Positions 1 through 5,433 of a stretch of 5,606 nucleotides of DNA are shown here, piece after piece; positions within the stretch are counted from its first letter, which is position 1, and each line of letters starts with the position of its first letter. A program made the position numbers and the translations under genes. A model generated the notes under the pieces. It worked only from the letters and a program-made list of their open reading frames with translations, was not told the origin of the DNA and searched no databases. The stretch comes from Desulfobacterales bacterium (GTDB lineage: Bacteria; Desulfobacterota; Desulfobacteria; Desulfobacterales; JAFDCJ01), in the NCBI GenBank assembly GCA_020345785.1, contig CP070771.1:3837897-3843502 (forward strand). Direction: 5' to 3'.

Positions 1-71
1 GTCGGGTGTCAGGTGTCAGTTTTTGGGCCTAAATTCTTACGATCTGACACCTGACACCCGACACCTGAAAC
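1..71. repeat. Heptad inverted repeat, element A (left arm cut by window edge)
   Basis: Positions 1-19 are a perfect 19-bp inverted match to 44-62, separated by 24 nt. The right arm reads as four 7-bp units in phase: CTGACAC (44-50), CTGACAC (51-57), CCGACAC (58-64) and CTGAAAC (65-71). The left arm is the mirror image and starts five bases into a unit, so it probably continues upstream of the window. It lies about 80 bp before the start of the HMGL-like gene. Transcribed, it would form a strong hairpin, but no T-run follows it, so it is not a standard intrinsic terminator. Its 7-nt period and inverted layout are shared with three other elements in this window. Confidence 0.85.
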
Positions 72-132
72 CCTATAACAAGCAATTGATTTAGAAAAGT
101 GAAAACAATATTTTGTACTGTATATTTTTGAA

Positions 133-138
133 AGGAGG
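133..138 (+). promoter_or_regulatory. Ribosome binding site of the HMGL-like gene
   Basis: A perfect AGGAGG lies 13 nt before the ATG at 152. The spacing is longer than ideal, but no nearer start codon exists between them, and the ATG at 188 has no Shine-Dalgarno sequence of its own. This fixes the start at 152. Confidence 0.7.
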
Positions 139-151
139 AATTTTTTAAATC

Positions 152-1318
152 ATGACCGAATACGATTACTGGAAAATATTTCCCCGAATGCCTAAAAAAG
201 TAACCATCGGAGATATCACCGTCCGTGATGGATTCCAACATCTGGAGCATTTTATTTCCACCCGGGCCAAAATTTTCTATGCTGAAGAGCTGATTTTTGC
301 GGGATGTCGCAACATCGAGGTCACCAACCTGGGTAATCCTTATTTGATGCCGCAATTCAGTGATGCCGAAGAGGTGCTGGCGAATCTGCGCAGCGATCGT
401 TTCAAAAATCGCTGCGAAAAAAGCGGGATCAACTATGATGACATCTGCATCACGGCAGTGACGATTCGTGAAAAATCCGTCGATCGGGCGATCGAGCTGA
501 AAGAAAAGGGGGTCGGTCCCGACCGCTGCCTGATGATGGTTTCCACCGAAGAAGAACACCATTTCGCCAATTCCGGAACGACCTTGCCGGTATACTGGGA
601 GGAAGCCGAACGTTGCATAAAAAAATGCACGGATGCCGGTCTTAAGATGTGCGGCACGGTGAGCACCATCTGGGGCAGTCCCATTGCCGGAGCCACCGAT
701 TTAAAGGACGCCGTTGAGTTCACCAAACGTTGGCTGGAGATCGGGGCTTCCGACATCGAGCATGCGGACCACGATGGAAGTGCGTCGGCGCCGGATGTGT
801 ACCGTTATTTTTCGATGATATTGGATGAAATACCGGATACTTCTCTGCATATTGCCCACTTTCACGAAACCAAAAGAGTGGCATCCGCATCCGTCCTGGC
901 GGCTCTGCAAGCGGGCATTACGCATTTCGAGGCTACTATCGGCGGCATGGGCGGCCAGCCGGCCAACTTCCTGGATGACTGCCCGGTGCCGGGAACCGGC
1001 GAATATTACTATGAGGATCCGAGATATGTCGGTTTGATTTGCCTGGAAGATCTGCTGGTTCAGATCGATGAGATGGGCATTGAGCATGGTTATGATGTCG
1101 ATCGTGTTCTGTGGCTGGGACGTCAAATGGAACGAACAGCGGGTAAAAGATTGCGCAGCGAAGCTGCGATTAACGGTCGGACGCTCAAGGAAGGGCATCC
1201 CAAATTTGCCAGACCGGGCCTGAAAATATTAAAAGATAAATTAGGCGAAGACCCCAACCAGAACTGGCCAAAGCATTGGGGCAGTACTTCGGTGCTGCCG
1301 GAGCGGTATCGACCGTGA
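152..1318 (+). CDS. HMG-CoA lyase-like (HMGL/DRE-TIM metallolyase) family enzyme
   Basis: A 388-residue cytoplasmic TIM-barrel enzyme of the HMGL-like/pyruvate carboxyltransferase family, whose members make or break C-C bonds in acyl-CoA or 2-oxo-acid substrates using a divalent metal. Visible signatures: TVRDGFQ (residues 23-29) matches the metal/substrate motif RDGxQ; IEVTNLGNPYLMPQ (55-68) matches the HMG-CoA lyase IEVTSF..PKWVPQ strand with Glu56; HFH (236-238) is the metal-binding HxH; GGMGG (264-268) matches the lyase glycine loop. The position where HMG-CoA lyase has its catalytic Cys (GLGGCP) is Gln269 here (GGMGGQP), and the barrel is followed by an insertion with Cys277 and a C-terminal tail of about 60 residues, longer than classical lyases of roughly 300 residues. 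The family call is firm; the substrate is unknown, and true HMG-CoA lyase activity is doubtful. No close gene partner lies downstream, so the context does not identify a pathway. Confidence 0.88.
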   Translation: MTEYDYWKIFPRMPKKVTIGDITVRDGFQHLEHFISTRAKIFYAEELIFAGCRNIEVTNLGNPYLMPQFSDAEEVLANLRSDRFKNRCEKSGINYDDICITAVTIREKSVDRAIELKEKGVGPDRCLMMVSTEEEHHFANSGTTLPVYWEEAERCIKKCTDAGLKMCGTVSTIWGSPIAGATDLKDAVEFTKRWLEIGASDIEHADHDGSASAPDVYRYFSMILDEIPDTSLHIAHFHETKRVASASVLAALQAGITHFEATIGGMGGQPANFLDDCPVPGTGEYYYEDPRYVGLICLEDLLVQIDEMGIEHGYDVDRVLWLGRQMERTAGKRLRSEAAINGRTLKEGHPKFARPGLKILKDKLGEDPNQNWPKHWGSTSVLPERYRP

Positions 1319-1417
1319 AAACGAAATGAGGGCAGCCGCTGCGCGCCGAAGTTTAATAGCCTTGGGGAGGGCAGGCGAGTTGATCGAAAAAGAAACTAAT
1401 GAACAAATTAAAATAGT

Positions 1418-1447
1418 TTGACATCTGCATTCTTTTGCAGGCATAAT
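1418..1447 (+). promoter_or_regulatory. Sigma70-type promoter for the lipoprotein gene
   Basis: A perfect -35 box TTGACA (1418-1423) is followed after 18 bp by CATAAT (1442-1447, five of six consensus bases). Transcription would start near 1454, giving a leader of about 50 nt before the ATG at 1504. The spacer holds an inverted pair CTGCA (1425-1429)/TGCAG (1436-1440), which could be an operator half-site pair or chance. The promoter separates this gene from the HMGL-like gene, which ends 185 nt before the ATG. Confidence 0.7.
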
Positions 1448-1503
1448 ATAGGTAACGTCTTGGAATAACTTAAAACTCAAGAACATTGCCAGAAAGGTTT
1501 TGC

Positions 1504-2001
1504 ATGAAATCTTTAAATGCCTGGATTGTTATCTGTTGTGTCGGTTTAGCCGTCGGCTGTACTGCTCCAAATAAAACCATCCACCATGATGTAACGTATG
1601 ATTATGATGTGAACGTCGACTTCAGCCGGTTCAATTCGTATAACTGGGTTAAGCTGCCGGCAACATCACGCCTTGATCCATTCAATCAAATCCGGATAAA
1701 AGATGCCGTGAATACCCAGCTTGAAGCCAAGGGTTTGAAAGTCGACATCGATAAACCGGATGTGTATCTTGTCATTTATGGCGGCAGCTATAAAGCGGTG
1801 GATATGGCCGCCATGATGGATTACAAAGTCTATAACGTCGGTCGGCTGAAACTGGCTATGTATGACGCCGAATCTCACCAGGAAATATGGTGGGCGGAGA
1901 CCAGAGCAGATTTGCATGAACCATTGACCCCGGCGCAAAAAGATGACGTCATAGCAATCGCGGTCCAGAATATCCTAAAATATTATCCTCCCCGGCCTTA
2001 A
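1504..2001 (+). CDS. DUF4136-type outer-membrane lipoprotein
   Basis: A 165-residue predicted lipoprotein. The N-terminus is a short signal peptide (residues 1-18) ending in the lipobox LAVGC, with Cys19 as the lipidated residue. Thr20 at +2, not Asp, suggests sorting to the outer membrane, facing the periplasm. The mature part has the pattern I associate with DUF4136: a VDFSRFNSYNW strand (tyrosine/tryptophan after a 'DFSRY' motif), a PDVYLVIYGG strand, a 'D..S..E.WWAE' strand where the family usually has 'D..TG..VWRG', and a closing helix that ends ILKYYPP. The function of this family is not established. A TTG at 1486 would add six residues, but the ATG at 1504 is preferred because AAGG (1494-1497) sits six nt before it and it gives a standard signal peptide. 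It is probably monocistronic, with a promoter just upstream and a hairpin just after the stop. Confidence 0.85.
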   Translation: MKSLNAWIVICCVGLAVGCTAPNKTIHHDVTYDYDVNVDFSRFNSYNWVKLPATSRLDPFNQIRIKDAVNTQLEAKGLKVDIDKPDVYLVIYGGSYKAVDMAAMMDYKVYNVGRLKLAMYDAESHQEIWWAETRADLHEPLTPAQKDDVIAIAVQNILKYYPPRP

Positions 2002-2034
2002 AACCTTCTACCGCCAGCTCCTATCATCAACCAG

Positions 2035-2060
2035 AGGCAGAGCCGGTTTCGACTCTGCCT
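2035..2060 (+). terminator. Probable terminator of the lipoprotein gene
   Basis: AGGCAGAG (2035-2042) and CTCTGCCT (2053-2060) form a perfect 8-bp stem with a 10-nt loop, 33 nt after the lipoprotein stop codon. The following bases are only moderately T-rich, without a clean T-run, so termination may be inefficient or may rely on other factors. Confidence 0.5.
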
Positions 2061-2095
2061 TCTATGTGCCTTCGTGTCTTAGTATTGATCTAAAC

Positions 2096-2112
2096 CCTCC
2101 ACTTTGTGGAGG
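2096..2112. repeat. Compact palindrome, 7-bp stem
   Basis: CCTCCAC (2096-2102) and GTGGAGG (2106-2112) pair perfectly around a TTT loop. No T-run follows on either strand. It lies 25 bp outside the left arm of element B and has a counterpart outside the right arm (2338-2354). Confidence 0.6.
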
Positions 2113-2137
2113 ACCTGGCGATAAATACGACAAAGCT

Positions 2138-2316
2138 CGAAATTCGAATAGCGAAATTCGAAACAAATCCGAAATCCGAATGATCCAATGACTAAAACAA
2201 AATTCACCTGGCCCGTTTAAGCGTTCCATTTTTCACGAGATGTAATAAAAACGATGCGGTTGTTGTTTTGAATTTCGAATTTGAGTCATTTGAATTTGTT
2301 TCGGATTTCGGATTTT
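2138..2316. repeat. Heptad inverted repeat, element B
   Basis: The left arm (about 2138-2205) has CGAA at 2138, 2145, 2152 and 2159 (exactly 7 apart), then a step of 11 to 2170 and again 7 to 2177. The right arm (about 2266-2316) mirrors it, with GAATTT at 2270 and 2277 and CGGATT at 2302 and 2309. The longest exact inverted match is 16 bp: 2165-2180 against 2300-2315. A second matching block is AATGAC (2187-2192) against GTCATT (2285-2290). The interior of about 60 nt has no ORF. The element lies between the lipoprotein terminator and the HDOD promoter. Because units repeat, the arms can pair in more than one register. Confidence 0.8.
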
Positions 2317-2337
2317 AACTGATGAGAGCTTAATCCC

Positions 2338-2368
2338 GCCCCCTTCAAGGAGGCTTCCTGAGGCCTCC
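2338..2368. repeat. Overlapping GC-rich palindrome and hairpin
   Basis: Positions 2338-2354 form a near-perfect odd palindrome centred on 2346, with one mismatched pair at 2341/2351. Overlapping it, GGAGGC (2349-2354) pairs with GCCTCC (2363-2368), and the pairing can extend inward as T-G, T-A and C-G. The two structures share the GGAGGC strand, so only one can form at a time. There is no T-run on either side, so a terminator role is not supported. Confidence 0.5.
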
Positions 2369-2417
2369 CGCTCTGCTGCTGGTCGCTGATTGCCTGACGA
2401 TTATTAGCTGCTTAAGT

Positions 2418-2447
2418 TTTACAGCTGTTTGCCCGATATAGTCTAAT
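2418..2447 (+). promoter_or_regulatory. Candidate sigma70 promoter for the HDOD gene
   Basis: TTTACA (2418-2423) and TCTAAT (2442-2447) each match five of six consensus bases and are 18 bp apart. Initiation near 2454 would leave an untranslated leader of about 100 nt. This is the best promoter match I found between the lipoprotein stop and the HDOD start. Confidence 0.5.
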
Positions 2448-2455
2448 AACGGGCA
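2430..2455 (+). repeat. Inverted repeat overlapping the HDOD promoter -10 region
   Basis: TGCCCG (2430-2435) pairs with CGGGCA (2450-2455). Inside, after one mismatch, TAT (2437-2439) pairs with ATA (2446-2448), leaving a six-base loop. It covers the spacer, the -10 box and the predicted start site, where an operator could lie. A T-rich run at 2477-2483 is too far away for a standard terminator. Confidence 0.45.
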
Positions 2456-2539
2456 GCATCATTGTACGTCTTGAAATTTTTTTCAGGCAAAGGAGAGTAT
2501 CCGGCACGTTGTGGGGGATTGACATCACGCGCCCTAAAC

Positions 2540-2544
2540 AGGAG
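2540..2544 (+). promoter_or_regulatory. Ribosome binding site deciding the GTG start of the HDOD gene
   Basis: AGGAG lies 11 nt before the GTG at 2556. The next in-frame start, the ATG at 2583, has no Shine-Dalgarno sequence, so the GTG is the better start. Confidence 0.6.
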
Positions 2545-2555
2545 TAACAGCAACC

Positions 2556-3407
2556 GTGAAGCAAGAAAAACTAAAGCACATCATGTCCCAGGTCAAGGCA
2601 TTTCCGGGAATGCCGGCTACTTCAGCAAAACTGATTAAGATGCTGAAAAATCCGGAATCATCAGCCCGTGAAATTGAAGATATTTTAAAATATGATCCAG
2701 GGCTGACGGCCAATATACTTAAATTGACAAATTCGGCTTATTTTGGAATTCCTTCCAAGGTGAGTTCGGTGAAGCAGGCCATTGTTCTGCTGGGGTGGAA
2801 ACGCCTGCTTCAGCTGGTGATGACCATGTGTATGAGTACGGTCATGAAAAAACCTTTACCCGGTTATGACTTACCGCACGGTGAGCTATGGCGGCACTCG
2901 GTGGCGGTGTCTGTAGCTGCAGAGCTGGTGGTGAAAGCTTTGAAAATACCCGGCGCAGATGAGGTATTCACCGCGGCTCTTTTGCATGATATCGGCAAAC
3001 TGGTTCTGGGCGGCTTTGTGCAGGATGATTTACATCAAATCGAGGCCATGGTCGCCAAAGGTATTGCCTTTGAGGTAGCCGAATTTATTGTACTTGGAAC
3101 CGACCACGCTCAAATTGGTGCTCGTATACTGGAAAAATGGTCCTTTCCCACGGATCTTGTCAATGCGGTCAGCTGGCACCATGATCCGGAAACATGCGAA
3201 AATCACTGCACATTTAGCGATATTGTGCACGTCGCCAATATCCTGGGGCTAATGTCCGGCTACGGCAAAGGCAAGAACGGACTTAGCGTCATTGCCTCTA
3301 ACTCGGTCACCGAACGTTTAGGATTTGAACCCTCTCACCTTGAAATGCTGGCGGAAGAGACGCAGCAGGGGGTTAACAAACTTGCTGATATTCTCACTAT
3401 CAAGTAG
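2556..3407 (+). CDS. HDOD domain signalling protein
   Basis: A 283-residue soluble protein that is almost entirely one HDOD domain (about residues 10-215), a divergent HD-superfamily fold used in bacterial signal transduction. Diagnostic stretches: FPGMPATSAKLIKML (16-30), the family opener 'lP.lP....kll.ll'; YDPGLTANILKLTNSAYFG (46-64), the typical 'DP.L...iLrlaNSA.fg'; VKQAIVLLGWKRL (72-84), the usual 'i.~Ai~~LG...l'. An HD-type metal constellation also appears complete: His114, His144-Asp145 in LLHDIGK, His184, His208-His209 and Asp222. Many HDOD proteins have lost some of these, so residual phosphohydrolase activity is possible; the GYP motif of cyclic-di-GMP phosphodiesterases is absent. 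No receiver, PAS or GGDEF domain is attached, so it probably acts as a stand-alone output or adaptor. It starts at GTG, and the gene ends convergently with the radical SAM gene. Confidence 0.92.
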   Translation: MKQEKLKHIMSQVKAFPGMPATSAKLIKMLKNPESSAREIEDILKYDPGLTANILKLTNSAYFGIPSKVSSVKQAIVLLGWKRLLQLVMTMCMSTVMKKPLPGYDLPHGELWRHSVAVSVAAELVVKALKIPGADEVFTAALLHDIGKLVLGGFVQDDLHQIEAMVAKGIAFEVAEFIVLGTDHAQIGARILEKWSFPTDLVNAVSWHHDPETCENHCTFSDIVHVANILGLMSGYGKGKNGLSVIASNSVTERLGFEPSHLEMLAEETQQGVNKLADILTIK

Positions 3408-3415
3408 GCTATTGT

Positions 3416-3556
3416 ATTGAATATTGAAAATTGAAGATTGAATATTTGCGGCATCCTATCTTTTTTATTTTTACCACCTGCATGGGCAAAAGCATATACA
3501 AGAGTATAAAAGACATCATTCCTTAATTATTCAATTTTCAATCTTCAATATTCAAT
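3416..3556. repeat. Heptad inverted repeat, element C, between convergent genes
   Basis: The left arm (3416-3443) is four exact 7-bp units ATTGAAN with N = T, A, G, T. The right arm (3529-3556) is four units NTTCAAT; read on the other strand it is ATTGAAN with N = T, G, A, T. The arms are therefore 28 bp each with 26 complementary positions, the two middle units being swapped. The left arm begins 9 nt after the HDOD stop, and the right arm ends at the base next to the stop codon of the - strand radical SAM gene (3557-3559). The 85-nt interior is AT-rich with a T-run (3459-3472). The position suggests a shared transcription barrier, but the AT-rich stem and long loop are not those of a classical terminator. 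Confidence 0.85.
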
Positions 3557-5146
3557 TCACAAATAGTCCACCCATTGCCACCGAATCTCTCCATTTGTAT
3601 CGGTATATTTTAAATTTCCCTGCTGCAGGGCATGGCTCAGGGTGTCCCGAAGCAACTGCGGATCTGCATCAACCACAGACCCGATCCTATCACTGAGGGT
3701 TCTGAGGTTGTCTTCCGTGCGCATCGACCGGCCATCCTTACACCAAAAGCCTTTTTGTTCAATCGCGTTTTTCATCATCAGATCATAGACCAGGACAATG
3801 CGCTCAAGATTGATTAACTGGCCGGCTTCCTGGGGAGATGCTTCAGCGGTTTGCATGCGCTGCTTTATGTCCGCTAACAGTTGATTGTATTCACTCTCCC
3901 AGCTGATCACAATATTATCCAACATTTGGCGATCGACCCACGCTGTTTCCACAATGGCCCGGTTGGCATGGTATTGAGACCAGTCATCGGTGAGGATTTT
4001 AATACCGTATTGATGGCTGTTGGCACGAATTTCAGTGCCGGGAAAGGGGGCCAGCAGGTGAAATCCGAATGACAGCCCCAGATCCTTAAGTTGTTCGCCG
4101 AAGTCCAAGGTTTCTTGGATGGTTTGCGGTGTTTCACCCGGCAGACCGAGGATAAAGGATGCAAAAGGAGTAATTCCGGCGCGTCGGCACATAATCACCG
4201 CAGCCACAACCTGCTCCCGGGTGATGCCTTTTTTGATGGTCTTAAGGATTTGCGGGTTGCCCGATTCGATGCCAAAGCTGACAGCACTGCAACCGGCCGC
4301 TTTCATTCGCGTCAAGACTTCCTCCGATACGGTATCAACCCGGGCAAATGAGGTCCAGGTGATCTTCAGGCGCCGTTTGACAATTTCGTCGCATACCGCC
4401 AGGCAGTGGTTTTTATTGGCGGTAAAAAGATCATCGGCGATATTGATCTGATGAAAACGAAGGGTGTGCAGATATTCCAGTTCATCAACAACCTTATGCG
4501 GGCTGCGGTAGCGAACCCTGGCCCCCACCATTTTGCGTCCCACGCAAAATATACATTTATAAGGGCAGCCGCGGCTGGTGGTCAGACTGACAGGCATTCC
4601 GAGTGCGCGATAGCGGCCAAGCGGCAGCAGGTGACGGGCCGGAACCGGCAGCGTATCGAGGTCCTCGATAGGCGCGCGCTCCGGGGTGCAGCGTATATCA
4701 AAGCTGCTACGATAGGCAATTCCCTTTACGCCTTCCAATTGACGGCCGTTTTCGACTGCTCGGATAAGTTCGACCACGGTTTGCTCACCTTCACCCAGCA
4801 CAACGATATCCAACTCAGGAAATCGCTGCAAGGTTTCCGGGGCGCAAAATGATACATGGGGACCGCCCATGACCGTCAGAATTTTCGGGCAGAGATGCTT
4901 GATGTCTCTGATGACTCCGATCGCAAAATCAAAGGTCATCGTGACGGCGGTCAGACCCGCAATTTGAGGTTTGAACTGTTCCAAGACATTTTGCAGCATA
5001 GCCTGGCTGTGCGGAAAAACAACCAGATCAAGAATTTTTACCTCTATGCCTGCCTCGGACAAAGCCGCTGCCAGATAGGCCAGTCCCAGTGGAGGGGAAG
5101 GGGTCTCGGAAATGGGATAGAAAGGGTTAATCAGTAGAACTCGCAT
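3557..5146 (-). CDS. B12-binding-domain radical SAM enzyme
   Basis: A 529-residue enzyme of the class B (cobalamin-domain) radical SAM type. Residues 1-140 look like the Rossmann-type B12-binding domain: MRVLLINPFYP opening, PPLGLAYLAAAL (18-29), MGGPHVSF (93-100), and VVLGEGEQTVVELI (115-128). The radical SAM barrel covers about 185-380, with the [4Fe-4S] cysteines in CPYKCIFC (Cys194, Cys198, Cys201), FGIESGNPQIL (291-301) for SAM binding, and ILGLPGET (332-339). A C-terminal part of about 100 residues (430-529) is rich in helix formers and not one I recognise. The cobalamin-ligating DxHxxG motif is not visible; only LDLVVFPH (39-46) lies in that area. Related enzymes methylate, rearrange or cyclise unactivated carbons in lipids, pigments and antibiotics; the substrate here cannot be told. 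The start matches the family's opening exactly, but no good Shine-Dalgarno sequence precedes it. Upstream lies element D. Confidence 0.93.
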   Translation of the reverse strand: MRVLLINPFYPISETPSPPLGLAYLAAALSEAGIEVKILDLVVFPHSQAMLQNVLEQFKPQIAGLTAVTMTFDFAIGVIRDIKHLCPKILTVMGGPHVSFCAPETLQRFPELDIVVLGEGEQTVVELIRAVENGRQLEGVKGIAYRSSFDIRCTPERAPIEDLDTLPVPARHLLPLGRYRALGMPVSLTTSRGCPYKCIFCVGRKMVGARVRYRSPHKVVDELEYLHTLRFHQINIADDLFTANKNHCLAVCDEIVKRRLKITWTSFARVDTVSEEVLTRMKAAGCSAVSFGIESGNPQILKTIKKGITREQVVAAVIMCRRAGITPFASFILGLPGETPQTIQETLDFGEQLKDLGLSFGFHLLAPFPGTEIRANSHQYGIKILTDDWSQYHANRAIVETAWVDRQMLDNIVISWESEYNQLLADIKQRMQTAEASPQEAGQLINLERIVLVYDLMMKNAIEQKGFWCKDGRSMRTEDNLRTLSDRIGSVVDADPQLLRDTLSHALQQGNLKYTDTNGEIRWQWVDYL

Positions 5147-5180
5147 GATATTTTGTAATTTACACCGAAGCCTAGAGCTT

Positions 5181-5432
5181 CAAATTCCAAAATACAAATA
5201 CCAAATCACAAATAATATCCAATGACCGAAAGTCGAAATTCCAAACAAGCCTAAAATCTTTAAATAAGAGTTCCCCAGTGTAGATTATTCGCTGAGCCTT
5301 CATGCCTAAAATAGAATCTACCAACAAACCGGGGCTGTTTTGGTCATTGGTTATTTGAATTTGGAATTTATTTGTAATTTGGTGCTTGGTATTTGTGATT
5401 TAAAAAATTTGGTGCGTAAAATTTGTGATTTA
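5181..5432. repeat. Heptad inverted repeat, element D
   Basis: The left arm has CAAA at 5181, 5188, 5195, 5202 and 5209 (all exactly 7 apart), a step of 11 to CAAT at 5220, then CGAA at 5227 and 5234 and CCAA at 5241. The right arm mirrors this with TTTG/TTGG-type units whose G falls at 5343, 5350, 5357 and 5364, then 5374, 5381, 5388 and 5395. The longest exact inverted block I see is CCAATGACC (5219-5227) against GGTCATTGG (5342-5350). The interior of about 95 nt carries a nested pair TAGATT (5281-5286)/AATCTA (5315-5320). The right arm ends in an imperfect 25-bp direct duplication (5378-5402 and 5408-5432, 21 of 25 identical). The element occupies the 5' region of the radical SAM gene. Confidence 0.8.
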
Positions 5433-5433
5433 G

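Larger units (their letters stand above)
2002..2555. other. Non-coding region between lipoprotein and HDOD genes
   Basis: No ORF with a credible start or family similarity is visible on either strand. In order, the region holds a terminator-like hairpin (2035-2060), a compact palindrome (2096-2112), the heptad inverted-repeat element B (2138-2316), a second compact palindrome and hairpin (2338-2368), and a candidate promoter with an overlapping hairpin (2418-2455) for the HDOD gene. Confidence 0.7.

Noticed and set aside
1..71. CRISPR array or integron attC site
   Set aside because: Arms are inverted, units are contiguous heptamers with no unique spacers, and no GTTRRRY/RYYYAAC core pair is seen.
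86..114. Promoter TTGATT/TATTTT for the HMGL-like gene
   Set aside because: Both boxes are weak matches in AT-rich DNA, and the gene could be read from a promoter left of the window.
29..562. 177-aa - strand reading frame across the start of the HMGL-like gene
   Set aside because: It is antisense to a gene with clear family motifs, runs through element A, and its product has no recognisable pattern.
1486..1503. TTG start for the lipoprotein gene
   Set aside because: The ATG at 1504 has better-spaced AAGG and yields a normal lipoprotein signal peptide; the six extra residues add nothing.
2501..2517. Sigma54 promoter before the HDOD gene (CGGCACG resembles the -24 half)
   Set aside because: The -12 half TTGC is missing at the required spacing; the sequence there is TTGTGGGGG.
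2519..2524. TTGACA as a -35 box just before the HDOD gene
   Set aside because: The matching -10 box would fall on the ribosome binding site at about 2542 and no TATAAT-like sequence is there.
2509..2547. Tiny leader ORF (TTG start, 12 codons) ahead of the HDOD gene
   Set aside because: An AGGAG lies 13 nt upstream, but the start is TTG and the peptide has no attenuation-like composition.
4119..4852. Several + strand reading frames inside the radical SAM gene
   Set aside because: They are antisense shadows of a 529-residue gene with conserved motifs and have no supporting start signals.
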